Assembly: GCF_003112735.1 (NCBI RefSeq)
Contig: NZ_BFBR01000001.1
Location: forward strand, 248,001-312,000
Direction of reading: 5' to 3'
Source of the DNA: Candidatus Phycosocius bacilliformis
GTDB lineage: Bacteria > Pseudomonadota > Alphaproteobacteria > Caulobacterales > Aquidulcibacteraceae
DNA length: 64,000 nucleotides
The notes under the pieces were generated by a model. It worked only from the letters and a program-made list of their open reading frames with translations, had not been told where the DNA came from and did no database searches. The position numbers and the translations under genes were made by a program. This document shows, piece after piece, positions 46,093-55,106 of this stretch; the stretch's first letter is position 1, and each line of letters opens with the position of its first letter.

Positions 46093-47358
46093 ATGAAAAT
46101 TGGTGATACACTAGATATGAAATGTCGGTTTTGTGGCGCACACGAAGTCGAACTCTTCCTCGACCTTGGCGACCAGCCGCATTGCAATCGTCTGGTCCCA
46201 CCAGAACTTGAGAGCGTGAAAGAACCTCATTTTCCACTCCGCGTAGGCTTTTGCCGCAGTTGTTCCGGCGTCCAGATCGATTACACAATTCCGAAAGAAA
46301 ACATGTTTTCGGATTACCCCTATGTGTCGGGCACAACCAAAACACTGCCAGCACATTTTGCGGAAACCTCTGCCAGATTGGTTGAGCGCTATGGTGTGGC
46401 AAGGGGCGCACTCGTCGTCGACATAGGCTCGAATGACGGCACGTGGCTTAAGCAATATGCGCCATATGGCTTGCAGACTTTAGGTGTAGAACCTGCTTCC
46501 AATGTTGCTAAATTGGCCAATGAAGCCGGAATCAACACGTGGAATAAGTTCTTCAACGAAGAAACTGCCGCCGAAATTGTGGCTCAGCATGGGAAGGCCC
46601 AGCTGATCACCGCAGCGGGCGTCTTCTTCCATTTGGAAGAACTCCACAGTGTGTGTAGGGGCATCAAGAATCTGCTGAATGATGATGGCGTGTTTTGCGT
46701 CCAGGCCATTTATCTGGGCGGTATGATTGAAAACATCGCGTTCGACCAAGTCTACCACGAGCACTTGTGCTACTACACACTTAAATCTCTGAATTTCCTA
46801 CTGAATCAACATGGCCTTGAAGTGTTCGACGTCAAGGTCGTTCCGATTCACGGTGGCTCTTTAGAGGCCCATGTGGGCCATATCGGTGCTCGCCAAATTT
46901 CCAACAGCGTCAACGAACTTGCCGCCGACGAAACCGCCAAAGGCCTCGGTAAAATCGAAACCTACCAAGCCTGGGCCAAGATGGTCTGGCAACTGAATCA
47001 TGACCTCGTTGACGAACTCAAAAAATACAAAGCCGAAGGCCGGACCGTTTATTGCTATGGTGCCCCAGCAAAGGGTGCGACCTTGTTGAACTCGTTCAAG
47101 ATCGGCTCTGACTTGGTGAGTTTGGCGGTTGAAAAATCTCCGCTGAAGTTTGGGAAAATGATCCCTGGTGTACGCATTCCAATCGTTGATGAGGCACAAG
47201 TCCCTCGCCCAGACGCTTACCTTGTGCTGTCGTGGAACTTCATCGACGAGTTTCTCATCAAAGAGGCCGACTATTTGAGATCGGGTGGCGAGTTCATCGT
47301 GCCAGTTCCAAAGTTGCGGGTCTATTCGGCAAACGACATCGCAAACATCGAAGCCTAA
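46093..47358 (+). CDS. SAM-dependent sugar C-methyltransferase-like protein
   Basis: A 421-residue three-domain methyltransferase. The N-terminus is a zinc-binding module (CRFCGAHEVELFLDLGDQP and FCRSCSGVQ, two Cys pairs), followed by the SAM domain (VVDIGSNDGTWLKQY, LGVEPASNVA) and a C-terminal Rossmann-like domain with YCYGAPAKGATLLN. This is the arrangement of NDP-hexose C-methyltransferases (TcaB9/TylCIII type), which make branched sugars. An ATG at 46117 (starting MKCRFCG) is an alternative start. The next gene begins 1 bp after its stop. Confidence 0.87.
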   Translation: MKIGDTLDMKCRFCGAHEVELFLDLGDQPHCNRLVPPELESVKEPHFPLRVGFCRSCSGVQIDYTIPKENMFSDYPYVSGTTKTLPAHFAETSARLVERYGVARGALVVDIGSNDGTWLKQYAPYGLQTLGVEPASNVAKLANEAGINTWNKFFNEETAAEIVAQHGKAQLITAAGVFFHLEELHSVCRGIKNLLNDDGVFCVQAIYLGGMIENIAFDQVYHEHLCYYTLKSLNFLLNQHGLEVFDVKVVPIHGGSLEAHVGHIGARQISNSVNELAADETAKGLGKIETYQAWAKMVWQLNHDLVDELKKYKAEGRTVYCYGAPAKGATLLNSFKIGSDLVSLAVEKSPLKFGKMIPGVRIPIVDEAQVPRPDAYLVLSWNFIDEFLIKEADYLRSGGEFIVPVPKLRVYSANDIANIEA

Positions 47359-47359
47359 T

Positions 47360-48286
47360 ATGCAAATCATCCTGTTTGGTGCATCGGGATTTATTGGCCG
47401 AAACCTAGTCCAGCGCTGGCGAGACGAGGATAAGACGGTTATTGCGGTCAACCAAACGGGCCAGGCTGTTGAAGGTGCAGCGCAGACTTTCTCAATAGAT
47501 CGGCTGCGCGACCTCAACTTTGATCCCGTCAAAACGATTGCCGTTCATGTTGCGGCATATCGCTATGACTCATCGCGGTTTGAGCTTAAGCAAAGCGACA
47601 TTTTTGTCCAAAATGTCGCCCTCAATAACAAGGTCTATCAGTTCTGCGCGGAGCGGGGCTTAGCTGAACTCAGAATGGCGAGTTCAGTTGCGGTTTACCC
47701 CGCACACCTCCCCATTATGGATGATGCGAATCCGATAGACCTGAATGCGGCACCCCATGCTGGTGAGGGTTTCTATGCTTGGTCCAAGCGCACCGCCGAG
47801 ATCATGTCTTACTGGTATGAAAAGCAATATGGACTCCATACACTTGGCTTCAGGTTTTCAAACCCATATGGCCCATTTGATAGCGTGGATCCGAATCGGG
47901 CCCATGTTGCACCAGCCTTTGTGATGAAAGCGCTGGATGATAACCCTGTTTTCCCGATCCGCGGTGATCCAGCCGTAGAACGTGACTTTGTTTATGTTGG
48001 AGATGTGGTGGAGGCGTTTGACAGAAGTTTGGCAGAGCGCGGCCGCACCGATTATTATAATCTATGCAGTGGCGGAACGACGACTTTACTCAATTTGGCC
48101 CAAAGAATCATGAAGGTCGCGCAAATAGAAAAGCCGATTGAATCAGGGGCTCCAGGCGCGTTTGGACCAACAATTCGGAAGTCTACCAATCTTCGTATTA
48201 TGAAGGATTTTGGCATGGAATTTAGTTCCCTAGAAGTGGGTATGGCCCCGACAATTGCTTGGTACCGCGAGAATTTTCGTGTTTAG
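47360..48286 (+). CDS. NAD-dependent epimerase/reductase
   Basis: A 308-residue extended short-chain dehydrogenase with GASGFIGRNLVQRW at the cofactor site, the catalytic Ser-Tyr-Lys set (SSVAVYP and YAWSKRTAE) and a C-terminal substrate domain. The ATG at 47360 follows the methyltransferase stop by one base, so earlier in-frame starts inside that gene are unlikely. It may be a C4-reductase or epimerase acting on a keto-sugar. Its end overlaps the next gene's probable GTG start. Confidence 0.85.
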   Translation: MQIILFGASGFIGRNLVQRWRDEDKTVIAVNQTGQAVEGAAQTFSIDRLRDLNFDPVKTIAVHVAAYRYDSSRFELKQSDIFVQNVALNNKVYQFCAERGLAELRMASSVAVYPAHLPIMDDANPIDLNAAPHAGEGFYAWSKRTAEIMSYWYEKQYGLHTLGFRFSNPYGPFDSVDPNRAHVAPAFVMKALDDNPVFPIRGDPAVERDFVYVGDVVEAFDRSLAERGRTDYYNLCSGGTTTLLNLAQRIMKVAQIEKPIESGAPGAFGPTIRKSTNLRIMKDFGMEFSSLEVGMAPTIAWYRENFRV

Positions 48287-49223
48287 CACCGCGCTCGTTG
48301 TCGGTTCGGACGGATTCTTAGGTCGGAATCTTGTCACCCATTTAGAGGCACGCAATGTGGCCGTGTTTCGTATTGGCCGTGATAAGGGTGACCTGAGTCT
48401 GCCTGGCGTTGCCGAGGCAGCGTTTGCAGCCGTCCCGAAAGTGGAGAAAATCTTCCACACAGTGACGCGGCAGCGGACCGGTCCCTCGCAATTCAAATTG
48501 CAGGCAGAGTTGATGCGCATCAACACGCTCCTGCACCTGAATATTCTTGAAGCATGGCAACAAAGCCAGCCACAGGCCAAAATGATTTCGATGGGTTCTT
48601 CGTGCACTTATCCAGAAAGCGATAGCCCGCTTAACGAATCCATGTTTGGTGGTGGCGGTGCCCATCCCTCCGTCTACGGATATGCTCACGGTAAGCTTAC
48701 CATCGCGACCGGAAGCCAAGCCTATGGGCAACAATATGGGTTGAAATGGCTTCACTGCGTCTTGGCAACCATGTTTGGTCCCCATGACAATAAGGCTGAG
48801 GATCGAAGCCATTTTATGGGGGCAATGATCGAGCGCGCCGTGAGAGAAAAGGCGCAGAATTTGCCGAAATTCACAGTCTGGGGCAATCACGAAACTGTCC
48901 GTGAGGTGCTCTATGTCGACGACCAGATCGAGGCGATTCTGGCGGCCGACTCAGCTTTCGAAAACCAGGTCCTTAATGTAGCAGCCAATACGCCTGTCAC
49001 CGTTAAGCAAAGCGCCGAAGCCATCCTTAAGGCGTTGGCGTGGGACGTCCCCATTTCCTCGCCTGAAGGAAGCTTCCAAGGCACGCATTATAAAATGTTA
49101 GACTCAAGTTCTTTCTTAAATACAACAGGTTGGACTCCTAAAATTCCGCTGATAGACGGTGTAAAAAGACTCTTGACGTGCGAATATGCATCCGCAAACA
49201 CAGGCCATAAGATGCCATTGTGA
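48279..49223 (+). CDS. GDP-L-fucose synthase-like reductase
   Basis: A 314-residue short-chain dehydrogenase of the Fcl/WcaG group. It has GSDGFLGRNLV, the near-diagnostic SMGSSCTYPE (compare SSCIYP of GDP-fucose synthase) and YGYAHGKL with the catalytic Tyr and Lys. Enzymes of this group epimerise and reduce GDP-4-keto-6-deoxy sugars; relatives in Campylobacter act on GDP-heptose, which fits this cluster. The GTG at 48279 overlaps the previous stop by 8 bp; there is no ATG at the N-terminus. Confidence 0.8.
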   Translation: MFSTALVVGSDGFLGRNLVTHLEARNVAVFRIGRDKGDLSLPGVAEAAFAAVPKVEKIFHTVTRQRTGPSQFKLQAELMRINTLLHLNILEAWQQSQPQAKMISMGSSCTYPESDSPLNESMFGGGGAHPSVYGYAHGKLTIATGSQAYGQQYGLKWLHCVLATMFGPHDNKAEDRSHFMGAMIERAVREKAQNLPKFTVWGNHETVREVLYVDDQIEAILAADSAFENQVLNVAANTPVTVKQSAEAILKALAWDVPISSPEGSFQGTHYKMLDSSSFLNTTGWTPKIPLIDGVKRLLTCEYASANTGHKMPL

Positions 49224-49384
49224 GATCGATTTTTTGAGCAAGTGCGGATGGTGAGCCCCGGGGTTGAGGTCTATGACCAACGCAGTTAGAAGACCGGAAG
49301 ATACGGCGGTCTAGGGTGGTGGGGGGCAGTCAGATAAGTTAGATCTGATGGTCGTAGTACACAGAAGGGCCAGCAAAAAGAGTT

Positions 49385-50167
49385 ATGATGAACGAAGCAC
49401 TGAATGATATCCGCGAGGGTGCCTTAAATTGGCGGGCATGGGGCGTATTGGCCACCGATGATCTGCAAGCACGCTATCGTCGCACAGTTTTAGGTCCGTT
49501 CTGGGTGACCATTGCCCATGCGTTTTTTGTTGCTGGCTATGCTTATTGGTCCTCGGCCGTCCTCAAACAGCCTTTGGCGGAAGCGTTTTTGTATGTGGCT
49601 GCAGGCTTAACCGTTTGGGCATTCATCGCGTCATCTTTGTGTGAAGCACCAGGTATTTTTCCGCGAACAGCAGGATTTATCACTTCTTATGACTTACCAA
49701 TCTCGCTTCAGATATTCCGAGTTGTCTTGGGGCAAGTTCTGACGCTTGGCCATAATTTTGTTGTCTATCTGGCAGCACTTGCCTTCGTGGGAACTTGGCC
49801 GGGCATGGTGGCCTTTATGGCAATCCCCGGACTGATTGTTGTCAGCCTTGCCTGTGTCAGTTGGTCTTTCTTCCTGTCGATCCTAGGCGCACGCTATCGC
49901 GACGTCGGCCCGCTCTTGAACAGCGTCGTGGGCATGTTGATGATCATGACGCCCGTGTTCTGGCGGAAAGCCGACATTGGTTCAGCCACTTGGCTGGCGG
50001 AGGCCAATCCAATTTACCACCTCATTGAGCTGATCCGAGCCCCCCTATTGGGTAACATGCCCACGGCGGTAAATTGGGCAGCATCTTTGACGGTGGTTGC
50101 CGTCTGCACCGTCATTTCCTTGGTCGCTTTTGTAAGACAGCGCCGCAACATTACCTATTGGTTGTAA
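49385..50167 (+). CDS. Polysaccharide ABC-2 exporter permease (Wzm/KpsM type)
   Basis: A 260-residue membrane protein with six predicted helices (from about residue 35), preceded by an amphipathic N-terminus with DDLQARYRRTVLGPFW, characteristic of Wzm/KpsM/TagG permeases. Near the end YHLIELIRAPLLG is also typical. It exports a finished polysaccharide across the inner membrane together with the ATPase that starts 4 bp downstream. The presence of an ABC rather than Wzx/Wzy system means the chain is completed in the cytosol. Confidence 0.9.
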   Translation: MMNEALNDIREGALNWRAWGVLATDDLQARYRRTVLGPFWVTIAHAFFVAGYAYWSSAVLKQPLAEAFLYVAAGLTVWAFIASSLCEAPGIFPRTAGFITSYDLPISLQIFRVVLGQVLTLGHNFVVYLAALAFVGTWPGMVAFMAIPGLIVVSLACVSWSFFLSILGARYRDVGPLLNSVVGMLMIMTPVFWRKADIGSATWLAEANPIYHLIELIRAPLLGNMPTAVNWAASLTVVAVCTVISLVAFVRQRRNITYWL

Positions 50168-50171
50168 GCCC

Positions 50172-51005
50172 ATGACCTCAAGCCTTATTTTGGACAGAGC
50201 AGCCGTCAGCTATCCTGTATTCACGGCAAGTCGGCACCAGTCGGTCTTAACAGCGGCAGCTGGTCTTTTGTCGTTTGGCAAAGTTCGTCGCGACGTCGAA
50301 GGCATAAAGGTCGTCGATGCCATCCGTGGCATATCCCTAAACCTAAGTGAGGGTGCGCGTGTTGGCCTGATTGGCCGCAATGGTTCCGGGAAGTCGACGT
50401 TGTTGCGACTTTTGGCAGGCATTCACCTGCCGACACGGGGCAAGCGGACAGTGAAGGGTAGAATTTCTACCGTGTTGTCGCACATAGCTGGTTTGGACGC
50501 CGAAAAGAGTGGGCGCGAAAATGTAGCCTTCATTTGCCGGATATTTGGCTTGAGCAGCGCGCAGTCGTCAAACATCATAAATGAGATCGAGACGTTTGTA
50601 GAGCTCGGCGAATTTTTCGATATGCCATTGCGGACCTATTCAGCGGGCATGCAAGTTCGTATCAGTTTTGCTTTGGCAACGACCATGCCAGGCGAAATTT
50701 TGCTGATCGATGAAGTGCTGGCCGCCGGGGATGCGCATTTCATGACCCGCGCGGCTGAACGCCTCCAAAAGCGAGCGGCGGAAGCTCGGATCATGGTGCT
50801 TGCCACCCATTCGCCAACCCAATTATTTGAGTTCTGCGACTTAGCTATCTGGCTTGATTCCGGTGAGATCGTGGCATGTGGCAAACCTGAAGAAGTCTGG
50901 GCGCAATATGCTGCGGCAGGTGAGGAGATTCCGCCACCTTTGAAACGAGCTGTCGTTACGTGGCCTAGCCCCTCTGCAGTACGGCAAGAAAGAAAAGTTG
51001 GCTAG
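50172..51005 (+). CDS. Polysaccharide ABC exporter ATPase (Wzt/KpsT type)
   Basis: A 277-residue ATP-binding subunit. Walker A is GRNGSGKSTLLRLLAGI, followed by the polysaccharide-specific LSHIAGLDAEKSGRENV, Walker B ILLIDEVLAAGD and H-loop ATHSP. The signature is RTYSAGMQVRISFAL. It lacks the roughly 150-residue C-terminal carbohydrate-binding domain of O9a-type Wzt, so it is the short KpsT-like form that does not read a terminal sugar modification itself. It is paired with the permease (4-bp gap). Confidence 0.92.
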   Translation: MTSSLILDRAAVSYPVFTASRHQSVLTAAAGLLSFGKVRRDVEGIKVVDAIRGISLNLSEGARVGLIGRNGSGKSTLLRLLAGIHLPTRGKRTVKGRISTVLSHIAGLDAEKSGRENVAFICRIFGLSSAQSSNIINEIETFVELGEFFDMPLRTYSAGMQVRISFALATTMPGEILLIDEVLAAGDAHFMTRAAERLQKRAAEARIMVLATHSPTQLFEFCDLAIWLDSGEIVACGKPEEVWAQYAAAGEEIPPPLKRAVVTWPSPSAVRQERKVG

Positions 51006-51134
51006 GCGCGATTCCCCTGGTGTGTCTCAGCGTTTGGATTGAAACGCCGACCAGCCGAATTTGAATCAAATCGGTTCGCTATTCAGCTCGGCGGCACCAT
51101 GTTAAAGTGAAGAAGAAAATTGAGGGTGGGACAC

Positions 51135-52064
51135 TTGTCGGAGACTCAATCCCAAGGCACTGAGTCACTTCTGCAAAGCCTGCAGGACCAGCTCAATCGT
51201 ATGGAAGCGCAGCTGGGTGAGCTTTACGCCCAGCGCCTACCGGATCGTGAAGCCATCATTCACCAAGTGAATTATACCAACCACAATCTATATCTTCACT
51301 TACGCGAGGCAATGCGGGTAAGGGAGCTCTATTATCGTGATACGATGATGATTTTGGACCGTCTCGCGCATTGGATACCCAAAACCAACGTGACCTTCCA
51401 AGCTGAGCGATCTGTGGCCTATGATACAGATGACCACAAAATCCCATGGGGCACGGCACAAGACAATACACGTTCACCACGATTTGTTGCGCGTTGTGAG
51501 GAGCTATTCAACCGTCCGCTAACCTATATGGACCTTGGTTGCTCGGGCGGTGGACTGGCGTTGGATTTCACACTGCGCGGCCATCGTGGGTTTGGCGTTG
51601 AAGGAAGCGACTATTCAAAGAAGGCCCAACGCGCCGAATGGCGCCTTTTAAGAGACTCCCTTTTCACGGCAGACATCACACGTCCATTTCATCTCAAAAA
51701 CCAAGATCAGTCGCATGTGTTGTGTGATGTTATCAGCGCGTGGGAAGTCATGGAACATATTGCGGATGAGGACTTGCCGGGCTTATTTGAAAATGTGCGC
51801 GCCCATCTGAAGCCCGATGGCATTTTTGTTGGGTCCATCGCGCTTGGGCCAGATGACGACCCGGTCACCGGTGCGCGCTATCATCGAACCGTGCAGCCCT
51901 ACGAATGGTGGGAAGCACGTTACCGCGAGCTTGGCTTTGCCTTCACCAGCGATCACCCATTTGAGTTCAGAGATTTCTGTCGTGGCACTTCAAACGGCCC
52001 AATTGATCCTGATTATAGTGTTGACCCTTCAGCAGGATTTCACTTTGTCGCACGGTTGGTTTAG
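51135..52064 (+). CDS. Coiled-coil SAM-dependent methyltransferase
   Basis: About 309 residues. The first 45 residues (ESLLQSLQDQLNRMEAQLGEL) form a coiled coil, then a linker and a class I methyltransferase with MDLGCSGGGLALDF (SAM loop), VEGSDYSKKAQ and ISAWEVMEHI. There is no ATG at the N-terminus. TTG 51135 gives MSETQSQ after a GAGGGTGG site; TTG 51120 and GTG 51126 are alternatives. In a cluster with an ABC exporter, such a protein could cap the glycan by methylation, as WbdD does through a coiled coil, but there is no kinase domain and this is inference. Confidence 0.75.
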   Translation: MSETQSQGTESLLQSLQDQLNRMEAQLGELYAQRLPDREAIIHQVNYTNHNLYLHLREAMRVRELYYRDTMMILDRLAHWIPKTNVTFQAERSVAYDTDDHKIPWGTAQDNTRSPRFVARCEELFNRPLTYMDLGCSGGGLALDFTLRGHRGFGVEGSDYSKKAQRAEWRLLRDSLFTADITRPFHLKNQDQSHVLCDVISAWEVMEHIADEDLPGLFENVRAHLKPDGIFVGSIALGPDDDPVTGARYHRTVQPYEWWEARYRELGFAFTSDHPFEFRDFCRGTSNGPIDPDYSVDPSAGFHFVARLV

Positions 52065-52266
52065 AGCCCAGTCCTCCAGCAGAAATGCCAAACAGTTTTA
52101 CCGGCCAATTGCACCACAAGTGAGCCAGAAGGTTTATCCTAGTTTTTCTTAAGCACTTGCTGAAGATAGCTTGGGAAGTTATGAGTGCGCCCAGTTCACC
52201 CCAATCTATCCCCCCATGAAAGCCTCCGTCTTAACGTAAGCCCCGTAACCCTGAGGAAACCTACGG

Positions 52267-53502
52267 ATGACGGATACGACTGCACATTTGGAACTGCCAT
52301 ACCTTTTGGCGTCGCAGGCTGACAAACATGTAACCATGAATGAAGCCTTGAACCGGATCGACGCTGTCACGCAAGCCGCCGTCATCAGTCGCACGATGAA
52401 GATTGAGCCCAATGATCCGGCTGTGGGGGATAGCTATCTCTTGCCAAGTGGTAAAACAGGCACACACTGGCAGGGCATGATGGATGGGGCTTTGGCTGTC
52501 TTTGATGCAGGCGGCTGGATGCAGGTGACGCCGCGCGACGGTTGGCAAGTCTATGTTCAGGACGAAGCTGACTTTTGTCACCATCAATCGGGCCAGTGGT
52601 ACCTTCGCGATGGCCGGCCCCCCAACCTCTTGATCAATGGCGCCTTTCAAATCTGGCAACGCGGTTTGACCTTTGCCGCCCCGGCAAATGGCGATTATCT
52701 CTGCGACCGTTGGTTTGTGCGCAGCCTTACTGGCACGGTTACAAAATCCTCTGACGGGCCGGGCCCGGGCCTATCAGCCCTAGAACTGACCCATGCCAAT
52801 GGAGCCATTGCGCAACGCATTGAGTCCGCAACGCTCAGCGCGTTTGCCCCGAGATTGGGGGTGCGCGTCTTGGCAAAATCCATCACCGGTGCCGCAAGTC
52901 TCACGCTGAAGCTGAGGCGCGCGCTGGCTCGCGATGATTTTGCCAATACTGAATTGGTTGCAAGCAAAACATTCGCACTCAGCTCCAATCAATGGACGAC
53001 GCTCGAATGGCATGATATCGAGCTACCACCACAAGGTGCGTTGGGTCTTGAGCTGGAAATTGCTTTCCAAGGCGCGGTGGCTGGCGGGCGACTTGCATGT
53101 GCGCAAGCCCATTTTAGAGGCTTGCCGAGCGGATTTAAGGTCACTCCAGACTATCTCGAATTTCGGGCTTGCGAGCGCTATTTCGAAAAAAGTGGCGCAC
53201 CCGATACATTGATCGGGCCTTTTGTGATCAATGGCGGGCAATCCTTTGGCTCTGTCCACCCATCGGGCGCACTGCGTGTGCTTGTACCGTTTCGCACTCA
53301 AAAGCTCAAACCGCCAGTCATCAAGACTTTTGCCTCAAATGGGACCGCTGGACGGATAACCTATTATGATGGAAACTGGCGAGATACCGGCCAATTATCG
53401 GTCGTAGTCCCGACACCATCTGTCAATGGCTTCTATTGTGGACACAATATACCTGGCTCCATCGAGACCCAGTTTGGCTGGACTGCTGAGGCGGAATTAT
53501 AG
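52267..53502 (+). CDS. DUF2793 domain protein, phage/GTA tail-spike-like
   Basis: A 411-residue protein. Residues 1-115 match DUF2793 (LELPYLLASQADKHVTMNEAL, DAGGWMQVTPRDGW), a module found mainly in phage and gene-transfer-agent structural proteins of alphaproteobacteria. The remainder is beta-rich, beginning with NLLINGAFQIWQRG, with an embedded ligand-binding-like beta sandwich. No signal peptide is visible. It is preceded by GAGGAAAC and followed by a terminator-like hairpin, so it is probably its own transcription unit within the glycan cluster. It may bind the cell's own polysaccharide; this is inference. Confidence 0.75.
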   Translation: MTDTTAHLELPYLLASQADKHVTMNEALNRIDAVTQAAVISRTMKIEPNDPAVGDSYLLPSGKTGTHWQGMMDGALAVFDAGGWMQVTPRDGWQVYVQDEADFCHHQSGQWYLRDGRPPNLLINGAFQIWQRGLTFAAPANGDYLCDRWFVRSLTGTVTKSSDGPGPGLSALELTHANGAIAQRIESATLSAFAPRLGVRVLAKSITGAASLTLKLRRALARDDFANTELVASKTFALSSNQWTTLEWHDIELPPQGALGLELEIAFQGAVAGGRLACAQAHFRGLPSGFKVTPDYLEFRACERYFEKSGAPDTLIGPFVINGGQSFGSVHPSGALRVLVPFRTQKLKPPVIKTFASNGTAGRITYYDGNWRDTGQLSVVVPTPSVNGFYCGHNIPGSIETQFGWTAEAEL

Positions 53503-53547
53503 TCTATCGCGGCATGTTGGTCTGGATAGGGGACAATCCTGAGGCGT

Positions 53548-53573
53548 GGGCTTTGCCCTAGCCCTTGTTTTAT
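53548..53573 (+). terminator. Probable intrinsic terminator after the DUF2793 gene
   Basis: GGGCT (53548-53552) pairs with AGCCC (53560-53564) across a 7-base loop, followed by a T-rich TTGTTTTAT. The stem is short, so the call is moderate. Confidence 0.45.
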
Positions 53574-53652
53574 CACTCTATCTTCTCGGCAAGCTCTGAA
53601 ACTGCTGGTAAGAGTGAGTCGGTGCCGCTTAGCATGCCTCAAGCCTTTGGAT

Positions 53653-54930
53653 ATGATCGTGAAGCCTCGCCTCTTTTTGGTAGACCCCTATTTGAGGAGC
53701 GGGCTTGGGCATACGGCAGACCTCGCACGGCTCTATCTTGATTTGGCAGAAGGAGATGGCCTAGCGCCTGTGATCGTCCTGCCGGCAGGTTCGCAGATGC
53801 GCGATGCATTTGGCGACTATCGTGTCGACATGCTAGCCCCTGATCCCGGCGAAGCGATACGCCCACCCGATCATCCTAACACCAGCAGGCACACCGATCG
53901 GCTGCCCCACTTCCTGCGCACGGCGATCCGCCGTGTGTCTCGGCATTGGTTTGGCGATAGGGCCCACGAAAATTTTTTGATCGAGCAATCAACCCAATTG
54001 TCGGATAAGGTGCAAGATTGGTTTGCCACAATCGACTTTCATCCCCGTGACCATCTGTTTTTCCCAACCCTATCCTGGGCCGAAGCCATGCGAGTGGCAG
54101 AGGCCTTCGAAGCACATCTGAGGCGGCGGCCGGTTGTTGATGTGCAATGCAGCCTGATGTTGCGTTTTGATCCGCCACGATACAGCAAGGGCCGCCGGTT
54201 TATGGCGCGCAAGGCACCTTTTAGCCCACAGATCCACTTTGTAAGCGACACGCGTCAATTGGCCGAAGCCTACTCGACGATCCTCAACAAGAAAGTGTCG
54301 CAAATCTTGATCCCGATCGAACCGACCCTTGTAAGTGGGGAGACGTCGCAGGCCAAAAGAAGACCAGCACGCATCGCTTTTCTAGGTGAATCGCGGACAG
54401 AGAAACGTTTTGACAAGCTTCCCGAGATCATTGAAGCGTTTCGCAGCCTGAAAACTCAAGAGCCCGTGCAATTCTATGTGCAACATGCACCCGTTGCTTC
54501 CCAAGATCAGGCAAAGTTAGCGAAGGTCGCCGACCGCCTGCGCGCGATGCAGGATGATGATCTGGTTGTTGTCAGCGGCACGCATTCAACCGAGGAATTC
54601 ATAGCCCTCCTCAAGTCTGCCAGCGTTGTTCTGGCACCTTATCGTGTGGCAAATTACCGAAGGCGTTCATCTGGGCTGGTGATTGGCGCACTCGCGGCGG
54701 GTGCAGTTGTGGTCGCCGAAGCTGGGCGGTCTTGGCTTAGTAGCTCTATAGACAAGGACGAGCAGACCAAGAGGCTGTCGCTGTTCCACGGCGGTTCAGC
54801 GAAACAAATTGCACGGGCCATAGCAAAGGCCCTTCAGTTGAAAGACGAAATCCATACGGGATATCAATTTCCTCCTCAGCCCAAGCCTTGGCCCGAGCCT
54901 GGAATTATGCCACCCACAAGTGACCTTTGA
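53653..54930 (+). CDS. GT-B-fold glycosyltransferase (GT4-like)
   Basis: A 425-residue protein starting MIVKPRLFLVDPYLRSGLGH. The C-terminal half has the GT-B nucleotide-binding layout: IAFLGESRTEKRFDKLPEII, VSGTHSTEEFIALLKSASVVLAPY and SGLVIGALAAGAVVVAEAG, like family 4 glycosyltransferases. No membrane helix is present, so it acts in the cytosol or at the membrane face. The ribosome-binding site is weak; a GTG at 53614 is an alternative start. It is one of three glycosyltransferases of the cluster. Confidence 0.75.
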   Translation: MIVKPRLFLVDPYLRSGLGHTADLARLYLDLAEGDGLAPVIVLPAGSQMRDAFGDYRVDMLAPDPGEAIRPPDHPNTSRHTDRLPHFLRTAIRRVSRHWFGDRAHENFLIEQSTQLSDKVQDWFATIDFHPRDHLFFPTLSWAEAMRVAEAFEAHLRRRPVVDVQCSLMLRFDPPRYSKGRRFMARKAPFSPQIHFVSDTRQLAEAYSTILNKKVSQILIPIEPTLVSGETSQAKRRPARIAFLGESRTEKRFDKLPEIIEAFRSLKTQEPVQFYVQHAPVASQDQAKLAKVADRLRAMQDDDLVVVSGTHSTEEFIALLKSASVVLAPYRVANYRRRSSGLVIGALAAGAVVVAEAGRSWLSSSIDKDEQTKRLSLFHGGSAKQIARAIAKALQLKDEIHTGYQFPPQPKPWPEPGIMPPTSDL

Positions 54931-55106
54931 CAAAATTTCCAAATCCACTCGACCTGAACCCCTTCCATCAGCCTCAACATGTGCACCGCATCCTCTCCCG
55001 AACTCCGATGGCTTGGTGCTGGCAAAATCTGAGGCACCGGGCTATCAGGACATAGGCCGGTCAATAGAATGGACAGACTCGGCTCCGCCCAGTTCAGGAA
55101 CTTTAA

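Noticed and set aside
54931-55106. Open frame 54920-55156 between two glycosyltransferase genes
   Set aside because: It overlaps both real genes, is rich in Ser and Pro, and has no ribosome-binding site or family match.
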